A DNA stretch of 34,787 nucleotides. Source: Hyphomonadaceae bacterium (GTDB taxonomy: Bacteria > Pseudomonadota > Alphaproteobacteria > Caulobacterales > Aquidulcibacteraceae). The notes under the pieces were generated by a model. That model did not search any database, had not been told where the DNA came from, and saw nothing but the letters and a program-made list of their open reading frames with translations. The position numbers were made by a program, and so were the translations under genes. Location: assembly GCA_014378995.1 (NCBI GenBank), contig JACMMP010000224.1:1-34787 (forward strand), given 5' to 3'. Shown piece after piece: positions 17,108 through 24,548 of this stretch (its first letter is position 1; the number at the start of each line of letters is the position of its first letter).

Positions 17108-17113
17108 GCCCTG

Positions 17114-17142
17114 AAGGTAGCGGGTTCATTTGGGTACGTCAA
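17114..17142 (-). promoter_or_regulatory. Transposase promoter of E2, -35 inside the terminal repeat
   Basis: On the minus strand TTGACG (17137-17142), a 17-bp spacer and TACCTT (17114-17119) end 6 nt before the ATG at 17107. Position and spacing are the same as in E1. Confidence 0.65.
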
Positions 17143-17163
17143 GTATAATATCGCCATTGCCCA
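17132..17163 (-). repeat. E2 right terminal inverted repeat and right target duplication
   Basis: 17132-17155 matches the left end in 22 of 24 positions. ATTGCCCA (17156-17163) is the second copy of the target duplication. Confidence 0.9.
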
Positions 17164-17179
17164 CCGGCTCGCGGAGAAT

Positions 17180-17194
17180 GTTCTTGATATGTTC
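17180..17194 (+). promoter_or_regulatory. LexA box (GTTC-N7-GTTC) overlapping the radical SAM promoter
   Basis: GTTCTTGATATGTTC fits the alphaproteobacterial SOS box GTTC-N7-GTTC exactly. Its seven-base spacer contains the -35 hexamer of the downstream promoter, so LexA bound here would block RNA polymerase. Confidence 0.78.
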
Positions 17195-17212
17195 TCATTG
17201 GCGGACTATAGT
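17184..17212 (+). promoter_or_regulatory. Promoter of the radical SAM gene
   Basis: TTGATA (17184-17189), a 17-bp spacer and TATAGT (17207-17212) form a near-consensus sigma-70 promoter. The -10 box ends 7 nt before the ATG at 17220, so the message is probably leaderless. Confidence 0.7.
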
Positions 17213-17219
17213 CCTAGGC

Positions 17220-18293
17220 ATGTCACGCGACCCGCTGCATGGACGGGGCGCTCGCACCAATGCGAGCGGCCGCTACGAACGCTTTGCCCGCGAAGCCTTC
17301 GATGACGGCTGGAGCGCCGGCGAGCTGACGCCGCTTGAGACAATCGTGACGCCGGAGTTTGCGAAAACGATCATTTCCACCAATTCCAGCCCCGACATTT
17401 CGTTCGATCAGTCGATCAATCCGTATCGCGGCTGCGAGCACGGCTGCATCTATTGCTACGCGCGCCCCAATCACGCTTACGTCGGCTTATCGCCGGGACT
17501 GGATTTCGAGACCAAGCTGTTCGTGAAGGCGAATGCCGCCGAGCTGTTGGAGCAGGAGTTTTCCAAGCCCAGCTATCGCCCGCGCACGATCATGATGGGC
17601 GGCGTCACCGACATCTATCAGCCGATCGAGCGCGGATATGGCGTCACGCGCGCGCTGCTCGAAGTGATGGAGAAGTGGCGCCATCCGGTGGCGCTGATCA
17701 CCAAGTCGCATCTGGTGATCCGCGACATCGACATTCTGGCGCGCCTGGCCGAGCGCGGGCTGGCGAAGGCGGCGATTTCAGTGACGACGTTGGATCGGCG
17801 CATCGCGCGGGTGATGGAGCCGCGCGCGGCGGCGCCGCATCGGCGCATCGAGACGATCCGCATGCTGGCGGATGCGGGCGTGCCGGTGACGGTGATGGTC
17901 GCCCCCGTCGTGCCGGCGATCAACGACCGTGAGATCGAGGGCATTCTGGAAGAGTGCAAGAAGGCGGGCGCGAGCGCGGCGGGCTATGTGGTGTTGCGGC
18001 TGCCGCTCGAGATCAAGGATCTGTTCCGCGAATGGCTTGAGCAGCACTTCCCGGATCGGGCGACGCGGGTGATGACCCTGGTGCGCCAGATGCGCGGCGG
18101 GCGCGACTACGATCCGGAATGGGGCAAACGCCAGAAGGGAGAGGGGCCGTACGCCCAGCTGATCGCCAACCGCTTCGCCAAGGCGCTGAAAAGATTGGAG
18201 CTCGACAAGCCTAGACTTGAGCTTGACCACACCCAATTTCGCCGTCCGCTGGAGATTGGCGGCCAGACGGACATGTTCGCGGCCAACGATTGA
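17220..18293 (+). CDS. PA0069-family radical SAM protein (SplB-like), probably SOS-controlled
   Basis: The 357-residue radical SAM protein has the iron-sulfur cluster motif CEHGCIYCY (cysteines 72, 76 and 79). GLDFETKLFVKANAAELL, the MMGGVTDIYQPIE strand and PVALITKSHLVIRD follow, a layout shared by the PA0069 family and by spore photoproduct lyase. The family is suspected to take part in nucleic-acid repair, but its reaction is not established. The start is the ATG at 17220; the open frame reaches back into transposon E2, which cannot be the native coding sequence. The promoter carries a perfect LexA box, which fits a DNA-damage role. E2 is inserted 56 nt upstream of the start (TSD excluded) without touching the box. 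Confidence 0.85.
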   Translation: MSRDPLHGRGARTNASGRYERFAREAFDDGWSAGELTPLETIVTPEFAKTIISTNSSPDISFDQSINPYRGCEHGCIYCYARPNHAYVGLSPGLDFETKLFVKANAAELLEQEFSKPSYRPRTIMMGGVTDIYQPIERGYGVTRALLEVMEKWRHPVALITKSHLVIRDIDILARLAERGLAKAAISVTTLDRRIARVMEPRAAAPHRRIETIRMLADAGVPVTVMVAPVVPAINDREIEGILEECKKAGASAAGYVVLRLPLEIKDLFREWLEQHFPDRATRVMTLVRQMRGGRDYDPEWGKRQKGEGPYAQLIANRFAKALKRLELDKPRLELDHTQFRRPLEIGGQTDMFAAND

Positions 18294-18359
18294 TGGGTGG
18301 GGCATAGCCTACAGGCGGTTTCGCGCGTTATTAGCCTCGCAACATCGCAGGAGGACTTC

Positions 18360-19250
18360 ATGCGCATCGGCGGTCAACGGCGTTCGGACAATTTCCAAGA
18401 CCGCGGGCGCGGGGCGGGCGGCGGCGGTGGCGGCGGCGGGATGCTGTTCGCGCTGATCAGCCGGCTTGGCTTTCGCGGCATGATCCTCGCGGCGATCGTG
18501 CTGGGCGCTGTCTACTTCTTTATGCCGGGTCTGCGCGCGCCGCTGATGGGCGCGCTGGGGCTTGGCGGCGGCGAGGTGCAATCGGCCGGCAGCGTCTGCG
18601 AGACCGCCGCGGAAGCGTGCGATTTCTCACGCGCCGTGCTCGGCTCCACCGAGGACGTGTGGCGCACGCAATTCTCCCAAAGCCGTATGCCGCGTTATGG
18701 CGCGCAGCCGGGCGCTTACCAGGATCCAACGCTTGTCGTGTTCAGCGGCGGCGTCGCGACCGAGGGCTGCGGCTCGGCGTCGTCCGATGTTGGGCCGTTT
18801 TATTGCCCCGCGGATCGGCGCCTCTACATCGATCCGGCTTTCTACCAAGTGATGGAAAGCCGTTTGCGCGCGCCCGGTGATTTCGCGCAGGCCTATGTGA
18901 TCGCGCACGAAGTCGGTCACCACGTGCAGAACCTGATCGGCGCAAACCAGATTCAGGTGCAGGGCGAGAACCGCAACCAAACCTCGGTGCGGATGGAGTT
19001 GCAGGCCGATTGCCTGGCCGGCGTCTGGGGCCACACGGCGCAAGCCGATCTGGCGATCGACGAAACGGATTTACGCGAAGCGCTGACCGCGGCGCATGCG
19101 ATCGGCGATGACACGCTCGGCCAATCCAACGAACGCAATTTCACGCACGGCTCCAGCGCTCAGCGCATGAACTGGTTCCGCCGCGGCTTCGACAGCGGCG
19201 ACTCCCGTCAATGCGATACCTTCGCGGTGCAGGACTATCGCGCGCTTTAG
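18360..19250 (+). CDS. Neutral zinc metallopeptidase, YpfJ family, membrane-anchored
   Basis: The 296-residue protein starts with a charged, glycine-rich segment (RGRGAGGGGGGGG, about 15-27). One membrane span follows at about 38-56, then an extracytoplasmic peptidase domain with HEVGHH (H183, E184, H187) and a downstream glutamate/aspartate helix (ELQADCLAGVWGH). These are the family's zinc ligands and catalytic base. Four cysteines before the motif suggest disulfides. This is the KPN_02809/YpfJ neutral zinc metallopeptidase family, whose substrates are unknown. The ATG follows AGGAGG with a short spacer. It begins 66 nt after the radical SAM gene. A 99-bp dispersed repeat follows before the convergent LysR gene. 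Confidence 0.88.
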   Translation: MRIGGQRRSDNFQDRGRGAGGGGGGGGMLFALISRLGFRGMILAAIVLGAVYFFMPGLRAPLMGALGLGGGEVQSAGSVCETAAEACDFSRAVLGSTEDVWRTQFSQSRMPRYGAQPGAYQDPTLVVFSGGVATEGCGSASSDVGPFYCPADRRLYIDPAFYQVMESRLRAPGDFAQAYVIAHEVGHHVQNLIGANQIQVQGENRNQTSVRMELQADCLAGVWGHTAQADLAIDETDLREALTAAHAIGDDTLGQSNERNFTHGSSAQRMNWFRRGFDSGDSRQCDTFAVQDYRAL

Positions 19251-19263
19251 AACTTCAACTTCG

Positions 19264-19362
19264 AGTCATTCCGGACGCGCTTGCGCGATCCGGAACCCAG
19301 GGCCACCAGCACGTCGTTGGCCCTGGGTTCCGGGTTCTCGCGTTGCGAGCCCCGGAATGACT
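19264..19362. repeat. Dispersed inverted-repeat element, copy B
   Basis: This is the second copy of the element at 9048-9147. It has AGTCATTCCGG outer arms and the core GGAACCCAGGGCCA / TGGCCCTGGGTTCC. It again lies between convergent genes. Confidence 0.82.
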
Positions 19363-19375
19363 GAGGATGCGAGCG

Positions 19376-20266
19376 CTAAGCTTCCCAATCGTGGGATTGA
19401 TCGATCAGGAATTGGCGAAAGGCGGCGATGCGCTTGGAGCGCTTCAGGTCGCTTGGATAGATGAAATAAACCTCGAAACTCGGGCCTTTGAGGTCGGGCA
19501 GAACTTTCACGAGCTGCGGATTTTCGCGCGCCATATAGTCAGGCACGCTGGCGATGCCAAAGCCGGACTCCACCGCGCGCAGCATGCCGTAGACGTTGTT
19601 GATCTCGAGCAACGGTTGGCGCGGCTTAGCGTCTTCGCGGCCAGCGCGCTGCGCCCAATCCAGTTCGCGCATCGGGGTCGGGATGTTGGCTTGGTAGGCG
19701 ATGATACGGTGCTGATCGAGATCTTCGACGTTTTTCGGCGTGCCGTGACGCTGCAAATATCCCGCCGACGCATAAAGGCTGACGCGCACTTCGAGCAGTT
19801 TGCGCTGGATCAGGTCGGCGTGCGTGGCGGCCCATAGCCGGATCGCGCATTCGGCCTCTAACTTCAGCAGATCGTACTCGCGATCGTCGAGCATCACCTT
19901 GAGCCGCGTCTCGGGATAGGTGTCGGCGAAGGCGCCAAGGCGCGGCGCGAGCCATGTTGAGCCGAACGCGACCGGCGCCGTGACGGTCAAATCGCCGATC
20001 ACCTTTTCGCGCGCGTCCTTCAGCGTCGATTCCGCGATAACGGCCGCGCCCGCCATCTCGCGGGTAAATTCCCGCAGCGCCATGCCGGGGCCGGTGAGCA
20101 AAAGCCCGCGCGCGTGGCGCTGGAACAGCGGCACGCCCATCTCGTTTTCAAGCGCCGCAATCTGGCGGCTCACGGACGATTGGCTGACGCCAAGCTTTTC
20201 GGCGGCCGCGGTCAGGCTGCCGGTCTCGGCGGCAAAGTGAAACGTCTTGAGCTTGTCCCAATCCAT
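19376..20266 (-). CDS. LysR-family transcriptional regulator
   Basis: The 296-residue protein has an N-terminal winged helix-turn-helix (MDWDKLKTFHFAAETGSLTAAAEKLGVSQSSVSRQIAALE), with the recognition helix at about 29-43. A linker helix and a two-lobed effector-binding domain follow, of the type GDLTVTAPVAFGSTWLAPRL. Proteins of this subgroup usually act as tetramers and control a divergent gene or their own promoter. The start is ATG 20266, where the family homology begins; the frame extends 19 codons upstream without similarity. The divergent neighbour is the MscS-type channel gene, with about 110 nt between, so it is a candidate target. The effector is unknown. Confidence 0.87.
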   Translation of the reverse strand: MDWDKLKTFHFAAETGSLTAAAEKLGVSQSSVSRQIAALENEMGVPLFQRHARGLLLTGPGMALREFTREMAGAAVIAESTLKDAREKVIGDLTVTAPVAFGSTWLAPRLGAFADTYPETRLKVMLDDREYDLLKLEAECAIRLWAATHADLIQRKLLEVRVSLYASAGYLQRHGTPKNVEDLDQHRIIAYQANIPTPMRELDWAQRAGREDAKPRQPLLEINNVYGMLRAVESGFGIASVPDYMARENPQLVKVLPDLKGPSFEVYFIYPSDLKRSKRIAAFRQFLIDQSHDWEA

Positions 20267-20375
20267 CAAGGCCCGGCGGTCCCGACTGCGGAGGCGCCCA
20301 AATGGCTGCCTCGCGCGTTGCAATATTGCATAGCTCCCGCCGCCGGTCGATAGAGGAGCCTTGGGTCAGGCACAG

Positions 20376-21407
20376 ATGTTTGAGCAATTTCAGCGACTGA
20401 ACGATTTTGAGCTGATGCAGATCGGCGGCACCCAGGTGACGCTGGGTAGCGTCATCGGTTCGCTATTGCTGACGTTGGCTTTCATGGTCGCGGCTTGGGT
20501 CGCGGGCAGCGCGCTTAAGCGGCTGCGCACGCGCACGCGGGAGGGCAACGCCGCCCTCTACCTCACTGAGAAACTGCTCAGCTATGGCCTCGTCGTCGTT
20601 GGCGTGATCGCCGGTCTTTCGACGCTGGGGCTCGATCTCTCTTCGCTGACGGTGTTTGCAGGCGCCATCGGCATCGGTCTCGGCCTCGGCTTGCAGGGGA
20701 TCGTGAAGGAGTTCGTATCCGGCCTCGTGCTGATCTCGGACCGCGCCGTTCATATCGGCGATTATATCGAGCTCCCGGACGGCACGCGCGGCATCGTCCA
20801 AGAGATTGGCCCACGCGCCACGCGTATCCGCAACAACGACAACGTCTATCTGCTGGTGCCTAACTCGATGCTGATCGAGAACACGATGATCAATTGGACG
20901 CTGCGCGGCGACACGCGAAGGATTCACGTGCCGTTCGTTGTCGCCTATGGCGTCGACAAGGAAAAGGTGCGCGACGCCGTGCTCGCGGCAGCGCGGGAAG
21001 TGCCGTTCACCATGCCGGATACCGAAAATCGCAGAACGCAAGTCTGGATGACCGGCTTTGCCGACTCGGCGCTCAATTTTGAACTCGTGGTCTGGCCGGC
21101 GCTGGAGGCCGTGAAGCGCCCCAAGGCGATGAACGCAGCCTACACCTGGGCGATCGACGATGCGCTGCGCAAAGCGTGTATCGAAATTCCATATCCGCAA
21201 CGCGAAGTGCGCGTGCGCGGGTTCTTCGGTCACGAAGGCGAGGACGCGCTGCGCACGCTGCGGCTCGAGAGCACCGGCGAGGTCGAGGCGCCGGCTGAAA
21301 CCACCACAACCAACGACGCCGCCGACGACCTCATGCGCCCGCCGCCCGAACCGGAGCCGGAAGAACTGGAAAAAGACCCGTCGAAATCCAAGCAGCGCGT
21401 GGAATGA
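20376..21407 (+). CDS. Small-conductance mechanosensitive channel, MscS family
   Basis: The 343-residue membrane protein has an N-terminal span at about 25-45, a second at about 64-85, and the pore-lining helix with a glycine/alanine repeat (FAGAIGIGLGLGLQGIVKEFVSGLVLI). The MscS beta domain follows (VHIGDYIELPDGTRGIVQEIGPRATRIRNNDNVYLLVPNS) and then the C-terminal vestibule domain. An acidic/proline-rich tail (PPPEPEPEELEKD) is unusual. It would open under membrane tension to release solutes. The start may be ATG 20376 or the upstream in-frame TTG at 20361; I favour the ATG because AGGAG sits only 2 nt before the TTG. Its stop lies 3 nt from the convergent trxB stop. Confidence 0.87.
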   Translation: MFEQFQRLNDFELMQIGGTQVTLGSVIGSLLLTLAFMVAAWVAGSALKRLRTRTREGNAALYLTEKLLSYGLVVVGVIAGLSTLGLDLSSLTVFAGAIGIGLGLGLQGIVKEFVSGLVLISDRAVHIGDYIELPDGTRGIVQEIGPRATRIRNNDNVYLLVPNSMLIENTMINWTLRGDTRRIHVPFVVAYGVDKEKVRDAVLAAAREVPFTMPDTENRRTQVWMTGFADSALNFELVVWPALEAVKRPKAMNAAYTWAIDDALRKACIEIPYPQREVRVRGFFGHEGEDALRTLRLESTGEVEAPAETTTTNDAADDLMRPPPEPEPEELEKDPSKSKQRVE

Positions 21408-21410
21408 AGC

Positions 21411-22397
21411 TTAAGCCGCCGCGCCGGTTTTCGTTTTGCCGTGATCGAGTTCGATGGCGGAGAGGAAGCGCTCGGCTTCCAGCGCGGCCATGCAGCCGAG
21501 GCCCGCGGCGGTGACAGCCTGGCGGTAGATATCGTCGGCGACATCGCCGGCGGCGAACACGCCTGCGATGTTGGTCTCCGTCGTGCCGGGTTTCACATTG
21601 ATGTAGCCATTGTCGCTCATCGCCACTTGGCCCTTGAACAGCTCGGTCGCGGGCGCGTGGCCGATGGCGACGAAGACGCCGTCGAGCTTGCGCTCCTCGC
21701 GCGCGCCGGTCTTCACGTTCTTGATCACGATGCCGGTGACGCCCGGCGGGCTCTCCGTGCCTTCGATTTCTTCCACCGCATTGTCCCACACCACTTCGAT
21801 GCGCGGATGATTGAGCAGGCGCTCCTGCAGCACCTTCTCGGCGCGCAGTGAATCGCGGCGGTGGATCAAGGTCACTTTGCTGGCGAGGTGCGCGAGGTAG
21901 AGCGCTTCCTCCACCGCGCTATTGCCGCCGCCAATGACAGCGACTTCCTTGCCGCGGAAGAAGAAGCCGTCGCACGTCGCGCAGGCGGAGACGCCGAAGC
22001 CTTGGAATTTCTGCTCGCTCGGCAGGCCCAACCACTTTGCTTGGGCGCCGGTGGCGATGATCAGCGCATCCGCGAGATATACTTGGCCGCTATCGCCAGT
22101 CAGGCGGAAGGGGCGCCGATCCAGTTCGGCTTTGACGATGGTGTCTTCGACGATGTCCGTGCCGACATGCTTGGCTTGCGCGCGCATCTGCTCCATCAGC
22201 CACGGACCCTGGATCACATCGGCGAAACCTGGATAGTTTTCGACGTCGGTGGTGATGGTGAGCTGGCCGCCGGGCTGCAGGCCGGAGATCAGTAGCGGCT
22301 TACGCAGCGCTCGCGCCGCATAGATCGCCGCCGTGTAGCCGGCGGGCCCTGAGCCGATGATGATCACGGGGGCGTGGCGGGCGGCGGGTTCGGTCAT
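21411..22397 (-). CDS. trxB: Thioredoxin-disulfide reductase
   Basis: The 328-residue flavoenzyme transfers electrons from NADPH to thioredoxin. The FAD-binding GSGPAGYTAAIYAAR is at about 15-29, the redox-active CATC at 139-142, and the NADPH-binding GGGNSAVEEALYL follows. The C-terminal FAD motif is GVFAAGDVADDIYRQAVTAAGLGCMAA. Length and order are normal for bacterial TrxB. I take the ATG at 22397 (MTEPAARHAP); the frame extends 11 codons upstream. The gene converges on the MscS gene with only 3 nt between stops, and is divergent from the receiver protein gene. A fragment of the dispersed repeat core (TGGAACCCAGGGGC) lies in the divergent region at about 22508. Confidence 0.95.
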   Translation of the reverse strand: MTEPAARHAPVIIIGSGPAGYTAAIYAARALRKPLLISGLQPGGQLTITTDVENYPGFADVIQGPWLMEQMRAQAKHVGTDIVEDTIVKAELDRRPFRLTGDSGQVYLADALIIATGAQAKWLGLPSEQKFQGFGVSACATCDGFFFRGKEVAVIGGGNSAVEEALYLAHLASKVTLIHRRDSLRAEKVLQERLLNHPRIEVVWDNAVEEIEGTESPPGVTGIVIKNVKTGAREERKLDGVFVAIGHAPATELFKGQVAMSDNGYINVKPGTTETNIAGVFAAGDVADDIYRQAVTAAGLGCMAALEAERFLSAIELDHGKTKTGAAA

Positions 22398-22553
22398 GTC
22401 TTGGCCTTGCAGGGATTCGTCTGCGCCCAATATGGCGGCGGCGCCGCAGGCCCGAAAGACACGCTCTTATCCGCAATCACAGGGCTGGGCGCCGTGCAGC
22501 GATTGCTCTGGAACCCAGGGGCTTTATGATATGGCGGCACTTGGGGGCGTTGC

Positions 22554-22910
22554 TTGTCTGACCGTTACAAAATCCTTGTCGTCGAGGACGATGCGCTTAT
22601 CGCCATGGAGCTCGAAGAGCGGCTCCAGGACATGGGGTATGACGTTTTAGGCCCCGCCGCCACCGTCGAGGATGCGCGGCAGGTGCTGGACGGACAGCGC
22701 CCGGACGCCGCCCTGCTGGACTCAAACCTCGCTGGCGTCTCCAGCACGCAGCTTGCCGCATCGTTGGCGGCCGCGGGCGTGCCTGTGGCGTTCTGCACCG
22801 GGTACGACACGATCAAGAACCTCCCGCCCGAACTGAAAAACGCGCCGATCCTCACCAAGCCGATCGGCGACGCCGACCTGCTCAAGGTGCTCAAGCAGCT
22901 GATTAGCTGA
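22554..22910 (+). CDS. Single-domain response regulator (CheY-like receiver)
   Basis: The 118-residue protein is a lone receiver domain. The acidic pocket is E11, D12 and D13 (VVEDDALIAMELEERL), the phosphoacceptor is D56 (ALLDSNL), the switch threonine sits in CTGYD (about 81-85), and the conserved lysine is K102 (LTKPIG). It has no output domain, so it would act through protein contacts or as a phosphate sink. No histidine kinase lies next to it. The start appears to be TTG at 22554, with only a weak G-rich sequence upstream. Its relatives are common in Caulobacterales and Rhizobiales. The partner and the process are unknown. Confidence 0.85.
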   Translation: MSDRYKILVVEDDALIAMELEERLQDMGYDVLGPAATVEDARQVLDGQRPDAALLDSNLAGVSSTQLAASLAAAGVPVAFCTGYDTIKNLPPELKNAPILTKPIGDADLLKVLKQLIS

Positions 22911-22936
22911 AAATCCGAGTGCGTCCGCCCGCGGCG

Positions 22937-22965
22937 TTGCACCGTCTATGATTCGATGATACTAG
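22937..22965 (+). promoter_or_regulatory. Probable promoter and operator of the ars operon
   Basis: TTGCAC (22937-22942), a 17-bp spacer and TACTAG (22960-22965) lie 10 nt before the arsR ATG. The region 22963-22978 holds two tandem TAGAAAT units, an AT-rich patch in a GC-rich genome and a plausible ArsR binding site. Confidence 0.5.
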
Positions 22966-22975
22966 AAATATAGAA

Positions 22976-23308
22976 ATGAAAAACACCGACGCGATCGCGG
23001 CGCTCAGCGCCTTGGCTAACGACCATCGCCTCGCCGTCTTCAGGCTGCTGGTGCAGGCGGGGCCGGAGGGGAAAGCGGCAGGCGACATTGCGGCGAAGCT
23101 CGATCTGCCGGCGTCCTCGCTCTCGTTTCACCTCGCGCATCTGACCCGCGCGGGGCTGATCGACCAGCGGCGTGAAAGCCGCTCGCTGATCTATTCCGCC
23201 GACTTCACCGCAATGAACGGCCTTGTCGGCTTTCTGACCGAAAATTGCTGTGGCGGCGCTGCCTGCGCGCCGGCAGCTGCGACACCCGGCAAGAGGAAAG
23301 CATCATGA
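22976..23308 (+). CDS. arsR: ArsR-family arsenic-responsive repressor
   Basis: The 110-residue winged-helix repressor has a recognition helix in DLPASSLSFHLAHLTRAGLI (about 43-62) and a beta-wing RRESRSLIYS. Its metal-sensing cysteines lie at the C-terminal end, C91 and C92 (TENCCGG) with C97, rather than in the classic alpha-3 ELCVCDL position. This is the layout of the alphaproteobacterial ArsR type that binds As(III) through C-terminal cysteines. It would repress its own operon until arsenite binds. The stop overlaps the start of the arsenate reductase gene (ATGA), so translation is coupled. The arsC and aqpS neighbours make the arsenic role likely. Confidence 0.87.
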   Translation: MKNTDAIAALSALANDHRLAVFRLLVQAGPEGKAAGDIAAKLDLPASSLSFHLAHLTRAGLIDQRRESRSLIYSADFTAMNGLVGFLTENCCGGAACAPAAATPGKRKAS

Positions 23309-23832
23309 GCACTGCGCCGCATCGCGCTTACAACGTGCTTTTCTTGTGCACGGGCAACTCCGCGCGCTCGATCCTGGCCGAGGCGATCCTCTCTCGCCTT
23401 GGCGCGGGCAAGTTCACCGCCTATTCGGCGGGATCGCGGCCGAAGGGCGAAGTGCATCCCCACGCGCTGCGTCTGCTCGAGCGCTTCAACTACAGAATTG
23501 AAGGCTTCCGCTCGAAGAGTTGGGACGAGTTTGCGCAACCCGATGCGCCGCCGCTCGATTTTGTTTTCACGGTTTGCGACAACGCGGCCGGCGAAGTGTG
23601 CCCGGTTTGGCCTGGTCAGCCGATGACCGCGCACTGGGGCGTGCCCGATCCTGCTGCCGTGGTCGGCTCCGATGTCGATATCGGGAAAGCGTTCATCGAT
23701 ACATACAGCCGATTGAACAACCGCATGGCGATCTTTACGGCGCTCCCGTTCGAGGGCTTGGACAGGCTTTCGCTGCAAACCCGGCTGAATGAAATTGGCC
23801 GCACGCCAGATTCGCAGGCGCCGGGAGAATGA
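23305..23832 (+). CDS. arsC: Arsenate reductase, low-molecular-weight phosphatase type
   Basis: The 175-residue protein has the phosphatase-type active-site loop CTGNSARS (C15 to S22) and an acidic loop with AHWGVPDPAAV near residue 110. It also has a further cysteine pair (VCDNAAGEVCPVW) that can take part in the thiol relay of this enzyme class. It would reduce arsenate to arsenite in the cytoplasm using thioredoxin or glutathione; trxB lies about 900 nt upstream, but that may be chance. The ATG at 23305 overlaps the arsR stop, and GAGG precedes it. The frame extends upstream through arsR without meaning. The stop overlaps the start of aqpS by 4 nt. Confidence 0.88.
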   Translation: MSTAPHRAYNVLFLCTGNSARSILAEAILSRLGAGKFTAYSAGSRPKGEVHPHALRLLERFNYRIEGFRSKSWDEFAQPDAPPLDFVFTVCDNAAGEVCPVWPGQPMTAHWGVPDPAAVVGSDVDIGKAFIDTYSRLNNRMAIFTALPFEGLDRLSLQTRLNEIGRTPDSQAPGE

Positions 23833-24548
23833 GCTTCGCCTTGAGCCGGCGCGTCGCCGCCGAGACCGTCGGCGCGTTGATGCTCACTGCTGTCGTCATT
23901 GGCTCCGGCGTGATGGGCGAGCGCCTATCTGGCGGCAATGATGCGGTCGCCTTGCTCGGCAATACGCTTGCGACGGCGGCAATCCTTTATGTGCTGATCA
24001 CCGTGCTCGGCCCCATTTCCGGCGCTCACTTCAATCCGGCCGTCACGCTGATAGCTGCATTGCGGCGCGAACTCCCGGCATTGGAGGCGGCGCTCTACGC
24101 CGTAGCGCAGGTCGCCGGTTGCATTGCTGGCGCGATGTTGGCGCACGCGCTGTTCGAGACGCCGTTGCTGCAGGTCGCCACCACCGATCGCTCCGGCCTT
24201 GCGCAAATTGGTTCGGAAGCCGCGGCGACGTTTGCGTTGATCGCCTGCATTTTGTTGACGATGCGCGCGCGCAAAGAAGCGATCGCCGCGACCGTCGCGC
24301 TGACCATCGCGGCTGGGTATTGGTGGACGTCCTCCACATCGTTCGCCAATCCCGCCATCACCATCGCACGTGCGCTCAGCGATACGTTCGCGGGCATTCG
24401 CCCCGCCGATGTCGGCGGCTTCATCGTGGCGCAGGTGCTGGGCGCGCTCGCGGCGATGTTTGCGTGCAGTTGGCTTTATCGGACGCGCGCGGACCAGGCG
24501 GTGAGCACGGCGGCGGCGGCGCGGTCCGTTTCCAGCAGCGGCGGGTAG
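23829..24548 (+). CDS. aqpS: Aquaglyceroporin-like channel of the ars operon (AqpS-like)
   Basis: The 239-residue MIP-family channel has six hydrophobic spans and both pore motifs: NPA in HFNPAVT (N69) and NPA in FANPAITIARALSDTFAGI (N174). In the arsR-aqpS-arsC operon of Sinorhizobium meliloti the channel lets arsenite made by ArsC leave the cell, replacing an active ArsB or Acr3 pump. The same gene set here argues for that role. Its ATG overlaps the arsC stop by 4 nt. The last 73 nt (an Ala/Ser-rich tail) overlap the 3' end of the convergent ELM1-like gene. No arsB, acr3 or arsH is present in the window. Confidence 0.87.
   Translation: MSFALSRRVAAETVGALMLTAVVIGSGVMGERLSGGNDAVALLGNTLATAAILYVLITVLGPISGAHFNPAVTLIAALRRELPALEAALYAVAQVAGCIAGAMLAHALFETPLLQVATTDRSGLAQIGSEAAATFALIACILLTMRARKEAIAATVALTIAAGYWWTSSTSFANPAITIARALSDTFAGIRPADVGGFIVAQVLGALAAMFACSWLYRTRADQAVSTAAAARSVSSSGG

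Larger units (their letters stand above)
14434..17155. mobile_element. IS1595-family transposon E2 with passenger genes, complete
   Basis: The element is 2722 bp long. Its imperfect 24-bp ends share GGCGATATTATACTT and then CGTACCC, with two mismatches between (14434-14457 and 17132-17155). The 8-bp sequence ATTGCCCA directly repeats at 14426-14433 and 17156-17163. Inside are an IS1595 transposase (16157-17107), then a GSU2403-type nucleotidyltransferase, a 53-residue protein and a two-helix membrane protein, all on the minus strand and probably one operon. The cargo differs completely from E1, and the two transposases are clearly diverged, so these are two separate arrivals. Confidence 0.92.

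Noticed and set aside
17156-17162. GGCAAT next to the right end of E2 as part of a longer inverted repeat like that of E1
   Set aside because: The bases belong to the 8-bp direct duplication ATTGCCCA, which is present at both sides in the same orientation. With the end placed at 17155 the -35 and ATG distances match E1 exactly.
17130-17219. Upstream extension of the radical SAM protein by 30 codons
   Set aside because: It begins inside the inverted repeat of transposon E2 and runs through the duplication, LexA box and promoter, so it cannot be native coding sequence.
22508-22523. Third copy of the dispersed repeat upstream of the receiver gene
   Set aside because: Only the core TGGAACCCAGGGGC is present, without outer arms. 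It may be a relic or chance and is mentioned only as a fragment.
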